Shown: positions 55,545 through 64,000, numbered from the stretch's first letter. The stretch is DNA of 64,000 nt from Mesorhizobium wenxiniae (GCF_002284535.1 NZ_NPKH01000035.1:1-64000); one strand, 5' to 3'. The notes: generated by a model from the sequence alone, not told the origin. Numbers and translations are program-made.

Positions 55545-56882
55545 ATGACAATCCGGCTTCCAATTGATCCAATTGAGGTCTTCCAGCCCAACGAACAGGC
55601 GCTCGAAGCTATACGTAGGGCTGAAGTCCGCGGATCGTGGGAGTTTCCTTTACACCAGGTGGCAAACGGCACGCCAGAGGGGACGGGCAACGGCCTTGAG
55701 TACTGGTTTTACACTAGTAGGTATCCCATTACGAAAACCTCGCGAGAGGTCTCAGACGCGTTATCGTCGTTGAAAGCTGGCGACATATCATTGCCGACTG
55801 GCTGGGTTGAAGAGACCGCCGTCAGTCTAGCTGCGTGTGGCGATCTTATTCAGGCCGCGGACCTGGAAGCATCAAACAATCAGCTTTTCTCGCAAATTAA
55901 AGATGTCGTCTTCGATAAAGACGTGTCCTTTGCAAACTATGAATCCGTGGTTGCCGATGCTCACAAAGTCAATGAAGTAATGCCTGATATAACTTCGTTT
56001 CGCATGTGCTGCACAATTGAGCAGTACCGTACATTGACGTCTCATAACACTGCGCGTTTCGACGTCCTTAATATGGCGAATAATCACGCAAATGACCTTG
56101 GTGTTGACGAGCTTACTCGCACGCAGGACATCGCAGAAAGCGATGGAATACTTACCATTGGCGCCCCGCGGAATAAAGCCGAGTATGGCAAATGCAAGAC
56201 CCTCACAAAAAATGGGATCAAAATTGGTTTTGTTTCCGCTACATACAGCCTTAACGGATTTGCATTGCCTCCAGGGCATGAATTCCGAATTCACGTGTCT
56301 AGACTCATGTCTCGACATGTAACTACAGAGTTAGATTTGCTGCGAGCTCAGATCGCTGATTGTAAAGAACAGGATTGTGATTTTATAATCGCGTCCATCC
56401 ATTGGGGAGTGGAATTCGAGTTTTTTCCTCTGCTTGGACAGATCGAAGCGGCTCACGCCCTGGTAGAAGAGGGTGTTGATCTGATTTTAGGCACTCATCC
56501 GCACGTCATTCAACCTGTTGAGTATTATCGCCCCAAGGGGGATCCGCACCGTACCGCGATTATAGCCTATTCCCTTGGCAGCCTCACATGGGACTGGTTT
56601 ACGGCACCGCACCTCATATTAAGCCTTGTATTGAACTTAAATATTTCAAAGGGCAGGACAATTGCTGGTGAACAGCGAACTTATTTAAAGAGCGCTCAAC
56701 CAATTCCCATTATTCGGAACATATCCTTAGACAAAGGCAAGAGGACGATGCAGCTCGAAAAGCTGGGCGACCGTCTTGACGAGATCGGCAACGCTACGGG
56801 TGGTGACCTAATCAAGATGAAAGATTATTGCGATCTGGTTTTAGGGCAGGGTTGGGCCCGCTCGAGCGTCGTGCCTGAGTAG
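55545..56882 (+). CDS. CapA-like metallophosphatase-fold protein (PGA_cap family)
   Basis: The product is 445 residues. Metal-site motifs are LAACGDLIQAADLE, VSFANYESVVAD, LNMANNHANDLGVDEL, ASIHWGVEFEFFP and LILGTHPHVIQPVEYY, followed by IIAYSLGSLTWDW. ATG 55545 has GGAGCAAC upstream, and homology starts there. The open frame extends back to 54936 through an aminotransferase fragment, but that is not part of this gene. There is no signal peptide or anchor. It is only distantly similar to the CapA-like protein at 44844. Codons are more AT-rich than in the neighbouring ABC genes, suggesting separate acquisition. Confidence 0.8.
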   Translation: MTIRLPIDPIEVFQPNEQALEAIRRAEVRGSWEFPLHQVANGTPEGTGNGLEYWFYTSRYPITKTSREVSDALSSLKAGDISLPTGWVEETAVSLAACGDLIQAADLEASNNQLFSQIKDVVFDKDVSFANYESVVADAHKVNEVMPDITSFRMCCTIEQYRTLTSHNTARFDVLNMANNHANDLGVDELTRTQDIAESDGILTIGAPRNKAEYGKCKTLTKNGIKIGFVSATYSLNGFALPPGHEFRIHVSRLMSRHVTTELDLLRAQIADCKEQDCDFIIASIHWGVEFEFFPLLGQIEAAHALVEEGVDLILGTHPHVIQPVEYYRPKGDPHRTAIIAYSLGSLTWDWFTAPHLILSLVLNLNISKGRTIAGEQRTYLKSAQPIPIIRNISLDKGKRTMQLEKLGDRLDEIGNATGGDLIKMKDYCDLVLGQGWARSSVVPE

Positions 56883-56984
56883 TGAATCGTAGGACTCCCA
56901 TGGGGCCTGGCGGGGTCGATGCCAAACGTCGCGACGCTGATGGAAGCGTTGGGGGGGGAAAGTTCTGACGCCCAGGACCAGGAA

Positions 56985-57605
56985 ACTGACTTGGGCGATC
57001 GAAAAGAAGTGCTACGCGCAGCGGCGTGCCTACGGCCTAGACGGGCTCGATCCGAAGACCTTCCGCTACGCGTCGCGACGGCCGGACGGCACCGCCGTGC
57101 GGGTGCGGCTGAGGAACTGGCACTCGAGCGGCGCCGGTTCGGCTACCGGCGGCAGCATGTCCTGCTGCGGCGAAAGGGAACCGAGCTGAATCACAAGAAG
57201 CTGTTCCGTCTCTATTGGGAGGAACGGCTGACGGTGAAGAAGCGCGGCGGCCGCAAGCGGGCGCTGGGCAGCGAGCGCCCATGACACTGCCGCAGGGACC
57301 GAACCAGCGCTGGAGCCTCGGCTTGGTATCGGACATTCAGGCCGACCGGCGGCGGTTCCGGGGTCCTGCCGGTGGTCGACGACTTCACTCGCGAGAGCCT
57401 GGCCCTTCGTGGTCGACACGCCGCTCTCAGGAATGCGCGTGGCGCGGGAAATCGATGCTCCGCGTCGAGGTGCGCGGCCCGCCCCTGATGATCGTCTCCG
57501 ACAACGGCACCGAGCTGACGTCGTGGGCGATCCTGCAGTGGCAGCACGATCACCGTGTCGAGTGGCACTACATCGCGCCCGGCAAGCCCATCCAGTGCGA
57601 ATTTC
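56985..57605 (+). pseudogene. IS3-family (IS407-like) orfB remnant
   Basis: Frame-shifted pieces read RRRFGYRRQHVLLRRKG, KLFRLYWEERLTVKKRGGRK, APMTLPQGPNQRWSL-like sequence, then PPLMIVSDNGTELTSWAIL and VEWHYIAPGKPIQ. These are the integrase-core blocks of IS407-group transposases. The end with the final Glu of the DDE triad is lost. Confidence 0.72.
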
Positions 57606-57624
57606 GCAAAAGCCGGACAGAGAT

Positions 57625-57680
57625 CCTGCTAAGTCGCGGACGGTCGTTTCACTAAGTCGCGGACAGTTTTGGCGGCGCTG
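57625..57680. repeat. Tandem end repeats of an IS21-like element
   Basis: CTAAGTCGCGGAC occurs at about 57629 and 57652, 23 bp apart. Read on the other strand, this is TGTCCGCGACTTAG. Multiple end repeats of this sort are typical of IS21-family termini. No istA or istB is nearby, so only an end is left. Confidence 0.5.
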
Positions 57681-57956
57681 GTCCTCGGGTGCCTGATTGT
57701 CGGGTGGAGTACCGACTTCGCCAGCGCCTAGTCTCTCATGTTCCCTGTCAAGGCTGAGCGCAAGACGGATGGTCTGCTCGGCGTGGGCGAAGCAGTCAGA
57801 TCGGCTGAAGCTGCACAGGGCTGGGGGTGGAGCTCTGAGACGACGGTTGATCAGACTCTCATCCGCGGGTTGGATACCGCCTTCCGTGTCTTCGTCTCGG
57901 GGCTGTCCTCTGTCTAGAGGGCGGGCGTCGAGCGGGTTGGCTCGGCCACATAACTA
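57681..57956. other. No recognisable gene
   Basis: This stretch lies between the IS21-like end and the intact IS110 element. No supported coding frame was found. Part of it may be the right end of the IS110 element. Confidence 0.4.
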
Positions 57957-58021
57957 GCGACGGGAGTTCCCCACCGTGGCCCCACCCCCAACGCTGTGCA
58001 GCGGGTCGGGTCGAGACCTGT

Positions 58022-59131
58022 CTATGACGGTGCGACCTCCCGACCGATAGCCCACAAGAAGGCGGCCATCTCGCGTGCGATCGCGGCCACGACCACTGGT
58101 GGCTTCTTGCCGGCGGCGTACAGGCGGCGATAGCGAGTGCAGAGCCTGATTTGCGCCTTCCAGGCGATGTCGCGGACAGCCTTCGGCAGACCCTCGAGCC
58201 GGAGCCTCAGCGCTTCGCTGACCCTGGCGGGGTAGCGGTAAGTCCAAGCCGCTTCGACCAAGGCGCGGCGGGCGCGTCGATTGCCGGCGAGCGTAAGGCT
58301 CGACCGGCGGACCGTATCGCCAGTCGAGCGCTCTCCCGGAACCAGGCCGAGGAAGGCCATCAACTGCGGCGGCGTATCGAAGCGGCGCACATCGCCGATC
58401 TCGGCCGCGAAGATCACTGCGACCAGGAACGAGGCGCCGCGCATCGCCTGATAGGCCTCGACGACCCGTGCCATGGACCAGGTCGGCACGATGGTGCGTA
58501 ACTGCTCGTCCAGGCGGCGTAGCCGCTGAGCGGCGTCCTCGATCGCGTCGATCTTCTCCTGGAAGACAATCTGCTGCGCCATATGCTCGAAGCTCGGGCG
58601 GGCAAGCCAGCGCCGGTGCGCCAATGTCCAATGACCGCCGCCCTCGTAGATCCGGCCATGGCGCAGAAGGAAGGAGAGCAGTTGCTGGCGTTTACGGCGC
58701 AGATCGTCGCCTGCAGTTTCCCGGGCCCGAACCAGATCGCGGACAGCCTCATGGACGACGTCCGGCACCCACACTCCAGTCAGCTCGCCCGCCCGATGCA
58801 GCCGCGCCAGCGTGACCGCGTCCCGTCGGTTCGTCTTGATCCGCTCGCCCGACCGCTTCGGGATCAGGGCCGGCGCAACCACCATGCAGTCGTGACCAAG
58901 ATCGCGAACCTGCCGGCACAACCCGTAACCCGTCGGCCCGGCCTCGAAGCAGACGTGCAGTCGATCATACTTCTTTCCCAGCTTCTTGATCGTCCGCTCT
59001 ATCGCTGCAGGACTATTTTCGACCTCGCCGACAAACCGGACCTCGCCGGTGCGGCCGCCCTCCGCGATCGCCACCGCGTGCTTCTTCTTGGCTACATCAA
59101 ACGCGACAAACGCTTCGCTATACTCTCCCAT
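58022..59131 (-). CDS. IS110-family transposase (DEDD type)
   Basis: This is a 369-residue recombinase. The N-terminal RuvC-like DEDD domain shows EAFVAFDVAKKKHAV, HVCFEAGPTGYGL and IKTNRRDAVTLARLHRAGEL with the acidic residues. The C-terminal Tnp_20 domain shows FLVAVIFAAEIGDVRRFDTP, then LGLVPGERSTGDTVRRSSLT and LAGNRRARRALVEAAW. GGAGGGCGAGCC precedes the chosen ATG at 59131. No stop or frameshift is visible, so it may be active. Confidence 0.88.
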   Translation of the reverse strand: MGEYSEAFVAFDVAKKKHAVAIAEGGRTGEVRFVGEVENSPAAIERTIKKLGKKYDRLHVCFEAGPTGYGLCRQVRDLGHDCMVVAPALIPKRSGERIKTNRRDAVTLARLHRAGELTGVWVPDVVHEAVRDLVRARETAGDDLRRKRQQLLSFLLRHGRIYEGGGHWTLAHRRWLARPSFEHMAQQIVFQEKIDAIEDAAQRLRRLDEQLRTIVPTWSMARVVEAYQAMRGASFLVAVIFAAEIGDVRRFDTPPQLMAFLGLVPGERSTGDTVRRSSLTLAGNRRARRALVEAAWTYRYPARVSEALRLRLEGLPKAVRDIAWKAQIRLCTRYRRLYAAGKKPPVVVAAIAREMAAFLWAIGREVAPS

Positions 59132-59290
59132 GGCTCGCCCTCCGTGCGTGAGGATCGGCTCGGCCCATCCGAGCAACCCTCGTCTCTTAATCGCACGAAA
59201 GGGCGGGCCACCGATCTCAGCCCTGGAACATGACGTCTAGCCATCCGTCGACGCAGCGAGAAAGCGGAGAAAGCAGAGTGGAGTGGACCC
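59131..59290 (-). ncRNA. Possible IS110 bridge-RNA region (left end)
   Basis: The non-coding left end of IS110-group elements can encode a structured guide (bridge) RNA. This upstream region contains a hairpin CTCGG-ATGGG-CCGAG near 59160-59175 on the minus strand. I cannot identify target- or donor-binding loops by eye. Confidence 0.3.
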
Positions 59291-60790
59291 CATTTTCACC
59301 GGACATGCGGCGGTTGGGTTTAGGCACTGAGGCGCAAGAACTCGCGAGGTGACCTCACAATAATCGTCGATCCATTTGGGCAGCAAGGCCAGGATGGTGT
59401 CGGCGTCTGGGAGGATGACGATCGAGGCATAGTCCCTTTTTAGGGTTTTCGACGAAGGCCTCGGACATGCCGTTGCTCTGTGGGCTTCGAACCGGGGTGT
59501 AGAGTAGGTCGATGCCGAGGGCCGTGGCCACCTGTGCAGTCCTGGCGGGCGTCGAGCTTGTCGGTCTTGGCCAGAAGCCCGCCGGCCTCGGCGAAGCAGC
59601 GGATCCGGACGGGGTTGCGACTGGCGCTGTCGATGCCGGCCTCGGCCAGAGCGTGGCGCAACAGCCGGTCGTGGACGCCGGTCGCCTCGAAGACGACGAA
59701 ATCGCGCCCGGCGCCAGCCCGGCCACGAACGCCGCGATCGGCCCGGCCTGGTTGGCGAGCCGCCGGAAGCTGCGGCTCGACGGATCGAACATGTCGAGCA
59801 TGTCCTTGGAGATGTCGCAACCGATGTAGTTATGCTGGATCATCACCGTGCCTCTTCCTGTGGTGCGAGGTCTGTGCAGCAGCCTCGTGCAACTGTTCAG
59901 GTTGATGGTTTCGAAGCGGGAAGGGAGCCGAGCCATGCCGCGGCCTGTCGGGCAAGACCCGACGACCAGGATTCCCACGGCCTTCTTCCCGCGCCCACCT
60001 TACAGCAAAACAAACACACAGGATTCCCAGATGATCTGAGCACCAGCGGATGTTGGAACGCAGGGCAACAACGACACCGTCGTGGGTGCGGGTGGGCCGC
60101 AGAGCTGTATGCTTTTGAAGGGTCAGTCCGTTCTGCTGCATGACCCTGAGACACGCTTGGCATTGACCATGGGCCTGCCATCTTTGCGCCTTTGCCGATT
60201 CAGCAATGCCGCACCGGCGATAACCATAGGTGGGCCGCTGGTCGATGATCGCGCAGTTCGGCGAGCAGGGCGACGTCTTCGGGCTTGCGATAGGGCCCAC
60301 GCGGCTTGGAGGGCTTGCTGCTGCGCTCAATCAGATTCGACCGGGAGACGCCCAGGTTCTGGCAATCGCGCTCGTTGGAAATCGCCCTCGGGATCGCTCC
60401 ACGACAGCAACGGCGACGACCGTTTTTTTGGGCGAGCGAGGTCAAGGGCTTCCTTGAGAATCTCGGCTTCCATGGTCTTTTTGCCCTGCATGCGCTCGAG
60501 ATCGCGCACCCGCTTCTCCAGTTCGCGGACCTGGAAGAGCCCACAACATCTTCGTCGGCCTGAACGGCGGCATGGCCGCCCTCGAGCATGCGGCGTTTCC
60601 AGGCGAAGAGCTGGGAGGGGGAAATACCGGCGGGTCGTGCCACGTAGGAAACGCTTATGCCCGGCTGCATGGCTTCCTCCACCAGCCGAACCTTCTCGGC
60701 GACGGACGAGCGCCGGCGGCGCTGCACCGAGGTGATATCTTCGACCCGCCGAAACGGCTCATCGGAACTCTTGGACATAGTCGTCCTCAT
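59291..60790 (-). mobile_element. Mosaic of an IS3-family (IS2-like) element with an IS110 fragment inside
   Basis: From 60790 down, orfA encodes EDITSVQRRRRSSVAEKVRL and VEEAMQPGISVSYVARPAGI, then SPSQLFAWKRRMLEGGHAAV, a helix-turn-helix protein. OrfB pieces follow (NGLTLQKHTALRPTRTHDG and others, frameshifted). At about 59850-59530 an IS110-type N-terminus intervenes (MIQHNYIGCDISKDMLDMFD, then FVVFEATGVHDRLLRHALAE). After it, IS3 orfB resumes with IDLLYTPVRSPQSNGMSEAF. None of the frames is intact. Confidence 0.7.
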
Positions 60791-60890
60791 AGGCGCATGC
60801 CTATGCCTTATCGGCTATGCCGCCTGTCCGGTCAAAATGGGGTGCGCTCCACAGAGGAGATTGGCGTTTCGTTCACGACTAGGACTAGAG

Positions 60891-62549
60891 TCAACGGTGG
60901 AGAAAGTAAGCTGCTGATTGCTCGGGCTTGCGAGTGGGGGTTGTTGGTCGGCCGATACAAAGCGTGATTTGAGGTGGGAGCTCTCCCGCATGCAGTTGGA
61001 GCACACGTTTGTCCAGTTCCTTGTCTGCTTCCGTGAGACGATGGTTCAGGCGAAGGTAGTCGGTCCAGGTCGGCGTGCGGAATGTTTCCGTCCACTGCAT
61101 AGGCTTCTGAAGGTTGCGCTGGAGCGTCCAGTGCCGAGCCCCGACGCGGGTGTGTACATGCCGGCGTTCGCGCATGAGTTCCAGGAAAAATTCAACGTTC
61201 TTCTCAGGGATCAGATAATCGACCTTGACGACGATGGGACCGCTTCTAGGCTTGAGATTGAGGGCGACTGCCGGGGCGTTGAATTGCTCCAAAGGATCGG
61301 GCTCGGATTCGTGGCGTTCGCGAAGAGGAAACAGTACGCCGGCCGCAGCGACGAGCAACAGAGCACCACTAGAGCCCCCCAGCGCCCAGGTCAGAGAGTG
61401 GTTCTGCGCCACCGTGCCCCACACCCAACTGCCCGCCGCGATGCCGCCATCTATCAATGCATAATAGATCGAGATGGTGCGACCCACGACCCAGCGCGGG
61501 CTCGCCAACTGCACGCTTACGCCAACCCCGGACCAGGCGGTGACCCAACCCGCGCCGCCCAAGGCGAGCGCAATTGCGGCCACGGCAATCGAGGAGGTCA
61601 GTGCAAGGGAAAGGGAGCATGCAGCGCAAGCGACGCATGCGAGCGTCATCAGTCGTTCTTGAGACAAGATCCGTCTTAACATGCCATTGGAGATGCCGGC
61701 GATGACAGCGCCTGTCCCAAAGCCGGCCATGAGGGCGCCAAAGGCGACCGGTCCTCCTCCCAGCTGATCGCGGACAACCAGGGGCAGCAGCGCTAGTATG
61801 GCGATACTCGCCAGGCCAAAGAGAGTTCCGCGCGCGATCGCCGCCTTGATTTCCGAAGACATCGCCGTGAAGCGCACCCCGTCGTAGATCGCCGTCCTCA
61901 TCGGCTCGCGCGGCAGAGGCGAAGAGCGAACCTTCCATTTGCAGCGCCATATGGTCCCCAGAGGTACCAGGTATGTGAGTGTGGTCACGGCGAGGGCCGT
62001 CAGCAGCCCGAACGAGGCAACCACGATGCCGCCGAGCGCCGGGCCCACTGTCCGGACAGTGTTGAAGCCGACTGAAAGCAGGGTAACGGCAGCGGGAACA
62101 TCGCGTCGCTCCACGATATCGCCGACCGAGGCTTGCCAGGCCGGATCGTTGAGAGCGCCGCCGCATGCGATCAAGAAGCTGAAGCCGAGGATCATCCAAG
62201 GGTCGACAAAGCCCAGCGCCACAGCCGCAGTGAGCATTGCAGATGCTATGACCATAATGCACCGGCCGGCGAACATGACCCGGCGACGGTTGAAATTGTC
62301 GGCGATGGCCCCGACAAAGACAGATAGAAGGAATGCGGGAAGCGTCGATGACGCCGGTACCAGCGCGACCATCAGATCGGAAGTCGAGATTGTCGCCATC
62401 AGCCAGCTGATGGCAACCGTCTGCATAAGCCATCCAAGGCTGGAGACCTGCGTGGCCAGCCAGATCGAACGAAAGGTCCGGTTTCTGAGGGGCGCAAGTG
62501 GCGCTGGCGGCGAACTTAAATTCGCATCTGCGCCTGCCGTCTTTTTCAT
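60891..62549 (-). CDS. MFS transporter (MFS_3-type exporter) with C-terminal alpha/beta domain
   Basis: This is a 552-residue inner-membrane protein. Residues 20-410 form the 12-helix transporter core (RNRTFRSIWLATQVSSLGWL at the start, LLPLVVRDQLGGGPVAFGAL midway, WALGGSSGALLLVAAAGVLF at the end), resembling EntS-like exporters. Residues about 440-535 (VKVDYLIPEKNVEFFLELMR, HWTLQRNLQKPMQWTETFRT) form a soluble domain resembling antibiotic-biosynthesis-monooxygenase-like dimeric folds. Such fusions are known in proteobacteria, with unknown substrates. AGAGGAA precedes ATG 62549. The last residues after IGRP may be altered by sequence decay, because the usual end lies near there. Confidence 0.82.
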   Translation of the reverse strand: MKKTAGADANLSSPPAPLAPLRNRTFRSIWLATQVSSLGWLMQTVAISWLMATISTSDLMVALVPASSTLPAFLLSVFVGAIADNFNRRRVMFAGRCIMVIASAMLTAAVALGFVDPWMILGFSFLIACGGALNDPAWQASVGDIVERRDVPAAVTLLSVGFNTVRTVGPALGGIVVASFGLLTALAVTTLTYLVPLGTIWRCKWKVRSSPLPREPMRTAIYDGVRFTAMSSEIKAAIARGTLFGLASIAILALLPLVVRDQLGGGPVAFGALMAGFGTGAVIAGISNGMLRRILSQERLMTLACVACAACSLSLALTSSIAVAAIALALGGAGWVTAWSGVGVSVQLASPRWVVGRTISIYYALIDGGIAAGSWVWGTVAQNHSLTWALGGSSGALLLVAAAGVLFPLRERHESEPDPLEQFNAPAVALNLKPRSGPIVVKVDYLIPEKNVEFFLELMRERRHVHTRVGARHWTLQRNLQKPMQWTETFRTPTWTDYLRLNHRLTEADKELDKRVLQLHAGELPPQITLCIGRPTTPTRKPEQSAAYFLHR

Positions 62550-63647
62550 TTCCTCTTAGCCTTTGGCTTTTATCTGTGAGATCGAGTGCTCGACCAGTCC
62601 TGCCACGCAAAGTCAACTCAAGGAATTGAAGGGGCCCTGCAATCGCCAAATCCCTTCGGCTTACAGCTGTACGTCCTCAGCATACCTCGGCACGATGTAA
62701 CGCTGGTGCGCCGATCATCATCTTCCACCTGAACTGACTACCGCAGTCCCATTCTGATGAGCAGCTTCAGCCGCCTGACAGGCCTGTGTTGCTTACTCGA
62801 GTTGCTCTTAAGACGGCGCAAAGCCTCTATTTGGCTAGCATACATGCAAAGCGTTGCTCTTAACCCTGCGGCCGATGAAGTGAGCTCCGGTACCATGATG
62901 ACCTTTCCCCCGGTTCGCGCTTCGGGCACGTCGAACCACGAGTTCGGTTTTTGGTTTGTGCTGCAAACAACTTGGTCATGCACCCTGTGGCCTCCAGCCG
63001 TTAGGTACTTCTTCGCTGTTCGCTGATTCCGCATTGGAGAGCGTAGCGCGGGAGCCAGTCCCCATTCCTGCAAAAAGGGCCGAAAGTTTGCAGTGATCCG
63101 GCGTCCAATGAGTATCGCAGCCGAGCAGGTCGGTGCGGAGGTGATGTGGCGGCCAAATCGCGACGATGGTCGACGACAGAACGGGGAGCCACGAAACGTC
63201 CGTCGACGGAAAAGATCGCGACAGACGTCAGTACGACAACGTGGGGCACGTTGTTTCGTGATGATGACCGTAGTAGCCCGGGAAGAAGTTCGCAGTGGCA
63301 AGTCCGGAGCAGCAAGTCGCGAGGCTCGGTCCAGGCAGTTAGGCCAAGTGGTGGGGAGGGGAGAGCGGACTACCTCTGGGGCCTAGTTAGTCAGTGGGGG
63401 AGCGGGGTTTCGCCGGCCGCCCTTACCTGGCGTGTCGACGCTGGCCGACCAGGCAGGCCTGCACGTTGGTGCTCGCTTGTGCGCTGATCGAGGCCCAAGT
63501 GCTTGCCACGGAGCGGGTGCATGGCAATGAGATGACGGCGTCGCGCATTGCTCGCGGCAGACGTTGCCTGAGCGCTTACCACGCTTTCGCGGAAGTGAAT
63601 TAAGCGAAACTGTGGTCGTCTTCACCCAACACGGCCAATTGGTCATT
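62550..63647. other. Long stretch without a supported gene
   Basis: Several frames of 60-187 codons overlap on both strands, none with a known signature. The longest (minus strand, 63301 to 62738) is low in ordinary protein features. Decayed mobile DNA is the likeliest content, lying between the MFS gene and repeat copy 7. Confidence 0.45.
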
Positions 63648-63780
63648 CAGTGCCGATATGGCGGCATATGTCAAGAAACTGACCGAACGTGTCAATACAA
63701 ATCTAATCGCGCAAGCTAGTCTCACCTGAATGGAGTTCGCGTAAATTTGTTTCGCGAGCGCCGCCCTTGGCAGGTCGCTT
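63648..63780 (+). repeat. Dispersed operator-like repeat, copy 7 (upstream of M20 amidohydrolase gene)
   Basis: The units are TGGCGG at 63659, TGTCAA at 63669, TGACCG at 63680 and TGTCAA at 63690, spaced 10, 11 and 10 bp. The tail (GAATGGAGTTCGCGTAAATT, GCGAGCGCCGCCC, GCAGGTCGCTTTTT) is well kept. The gene starts at 63836. Confidence 0.85.
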
Positions 63781-63835
63781 TTTAGCAACATCGGCCAATG
63801 AAACAGTACGACGATCCCAACAGAGACACGTTCAC

Positions 63836-64000
63836 ATGAGCAGCATTAAGGCCTTCCGGGAACTGCAGAATGAAGTAACCGAGTGGCGTCGTTACCTGCA
63901 CGAAAACCCCGAACTCGGCTATGAGGAACACAACACGGCTAGGTTCGTGGCCGAGAAGCTGGCCTCTTTCGGTATCAACCATATCGAGACGGGGATCGCT
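63836..64000 (+). CDS. M20-family amidohydrolase (hippurate/N-acyl-amino-acid hydrolase-like), 5' part
   Basis: Only the first 55 codons lie in the window. MSSIKAFRELQNEVTEWRRY leads to LHENPELGYEEHNTARFVAE and LASFGINHIETGIA. RRYLHENPELGYEEHNTA is the hallmark start of M20D carboxypeptidase-like amidohydrolases, which remove N-acyl groups from amino acids or related amides. The metal-binding residues would lie beyond the window edge. It is downstream of repeat copy 7, which links it to the peptide and betaine operons. Confidence 0.8.
   Translation, partial: MSSIKAFRELQNEVTEWRRYLHENPELGYEEHNTARFVAEKLASFGINHIETGIA

Larger units (their letters stand above)
57957..59290 (-). mobile_element. IS110-family insertion sequence, apparently intact
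   Basis: The element carries one intact transposase gene (58022-59131, minus strand) with about 150 bp of non-coding DNA before the gene and a short stretch after it. IS110 elements usually lack clear terminal inverted repeats, and I could not fix the ends. The limits given are estimates. Confidence 0.6.

Noticed and set aside
501..63780. Reading the repeat as a conserved peptide (pattern MAA-VK-MAE-VNAI-IAR)
   Set aside because: The changes between copies hit first and second codon positions, some copies have stops in that frame, and the invariant bases are the spaced TGnC units. DNA-level conservation explains it better.
1..64000. CRISPR arrays, tRNA or rRNA genes, nod or nif genes
   Set aside because: No regularly spaced direct repeats with unique spacers and no recognisable RNA-gene or symbiosis-gene sequence was seen.

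Overview
The window reads as accessory DNA from an alphaproteobacterium of the order Hyphomicrobiales (Rhizobiales), most likely Mesorhizobium-like. The grounds are a RopA/Omp2-type porin, rhizobial IS families, and decayed LuxR/LuxI genes of the kind carried by rhizobial integrative elements. It has many transposase remnants, pseudogenes and decayed duplications, as expected for a symbiosis island or large plasmid. I saw no nod, nif, tRNA, rRNA or CRISPR loci.

Layout. (1) 1-12.7 kb: a hotdog thioesterase, an MmgE/PrpD protein, then a fused crotonase/3-hydroxyacyl-CoA dehydrogenase, a thiolase and a glycine-betaine-type ABC transporter (proW-proX-proV order), an orphan MbcA/ParS-like antitoxin gene and a porin. 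(2) 13-18.6 kb: a dead IS5 element, an AraC regulator divergent from an NDP-forming acyl-CoA synthetase, an enoyl-CoA hydratase and a second thioesterase. (3) 18.6-26.6 kb: a GbdR-like regulator divergent from soxB-soxD-soxA-soxG-folD-purU. (4) 26.7-28.3 kb: a luxR-luxI pair destroyed by an IS3-family insertion and frameshifts. (5) 28.6-38.1 kb: a peptide-type ABC operon ending in a 1063-residue Asp-box/VPS10-like protein and a 49-residue membrane protein. (6) 39.3-46.9 kb: a second peptide-type ABC operon, a CapA-like metallophosphatase gene and an Lrp/AsnC regulator. (7) 47.7-53.2 kb, minus strand: a third peptide-type ABC operon. (8) 53.4-60.8 kb: a graveyard of IS110, IS3 and IS21 pieces, a decayed copy of the fadJ-proX operon, an aminotransferase fragment, a second CapA-like gene and one intact IS110 element. 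(9) 60.9-64 kb: an MFS exporter fused to a small alpha/beta domain, and the start of an M20 amidohydrolase gene cut by the window edge.

How the genes may work together. Regions 1-3 fit uptake of a betaine-type compound, CoA-dependent chain shortening to glycine betaine, and oxidation of the downstream product sarcosine to glycine with its one-carbon unit passed through FolD and PurU. Demethylation of betaine to sarcosine is not encoded here. Regions 5-7 and 9 look like uptake and breakdown of peptides or peptide-like compounds.

The most notable signal is a dispersed non-coding repeat of up to about 150 bp. It occurs seven times clearly and once in degenerate form. Its core is four TGnC units spaced 10, 11 and 10 bp. 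Copies lie ahead of the fadJ-pro operon, the acyl-CoA synthetase operon, all three peptide ABC operons, the M20 gene and the decayed fadJ-proX copy. It may be a mobile or copied promoter/operator module that ties these operons into one regulon.
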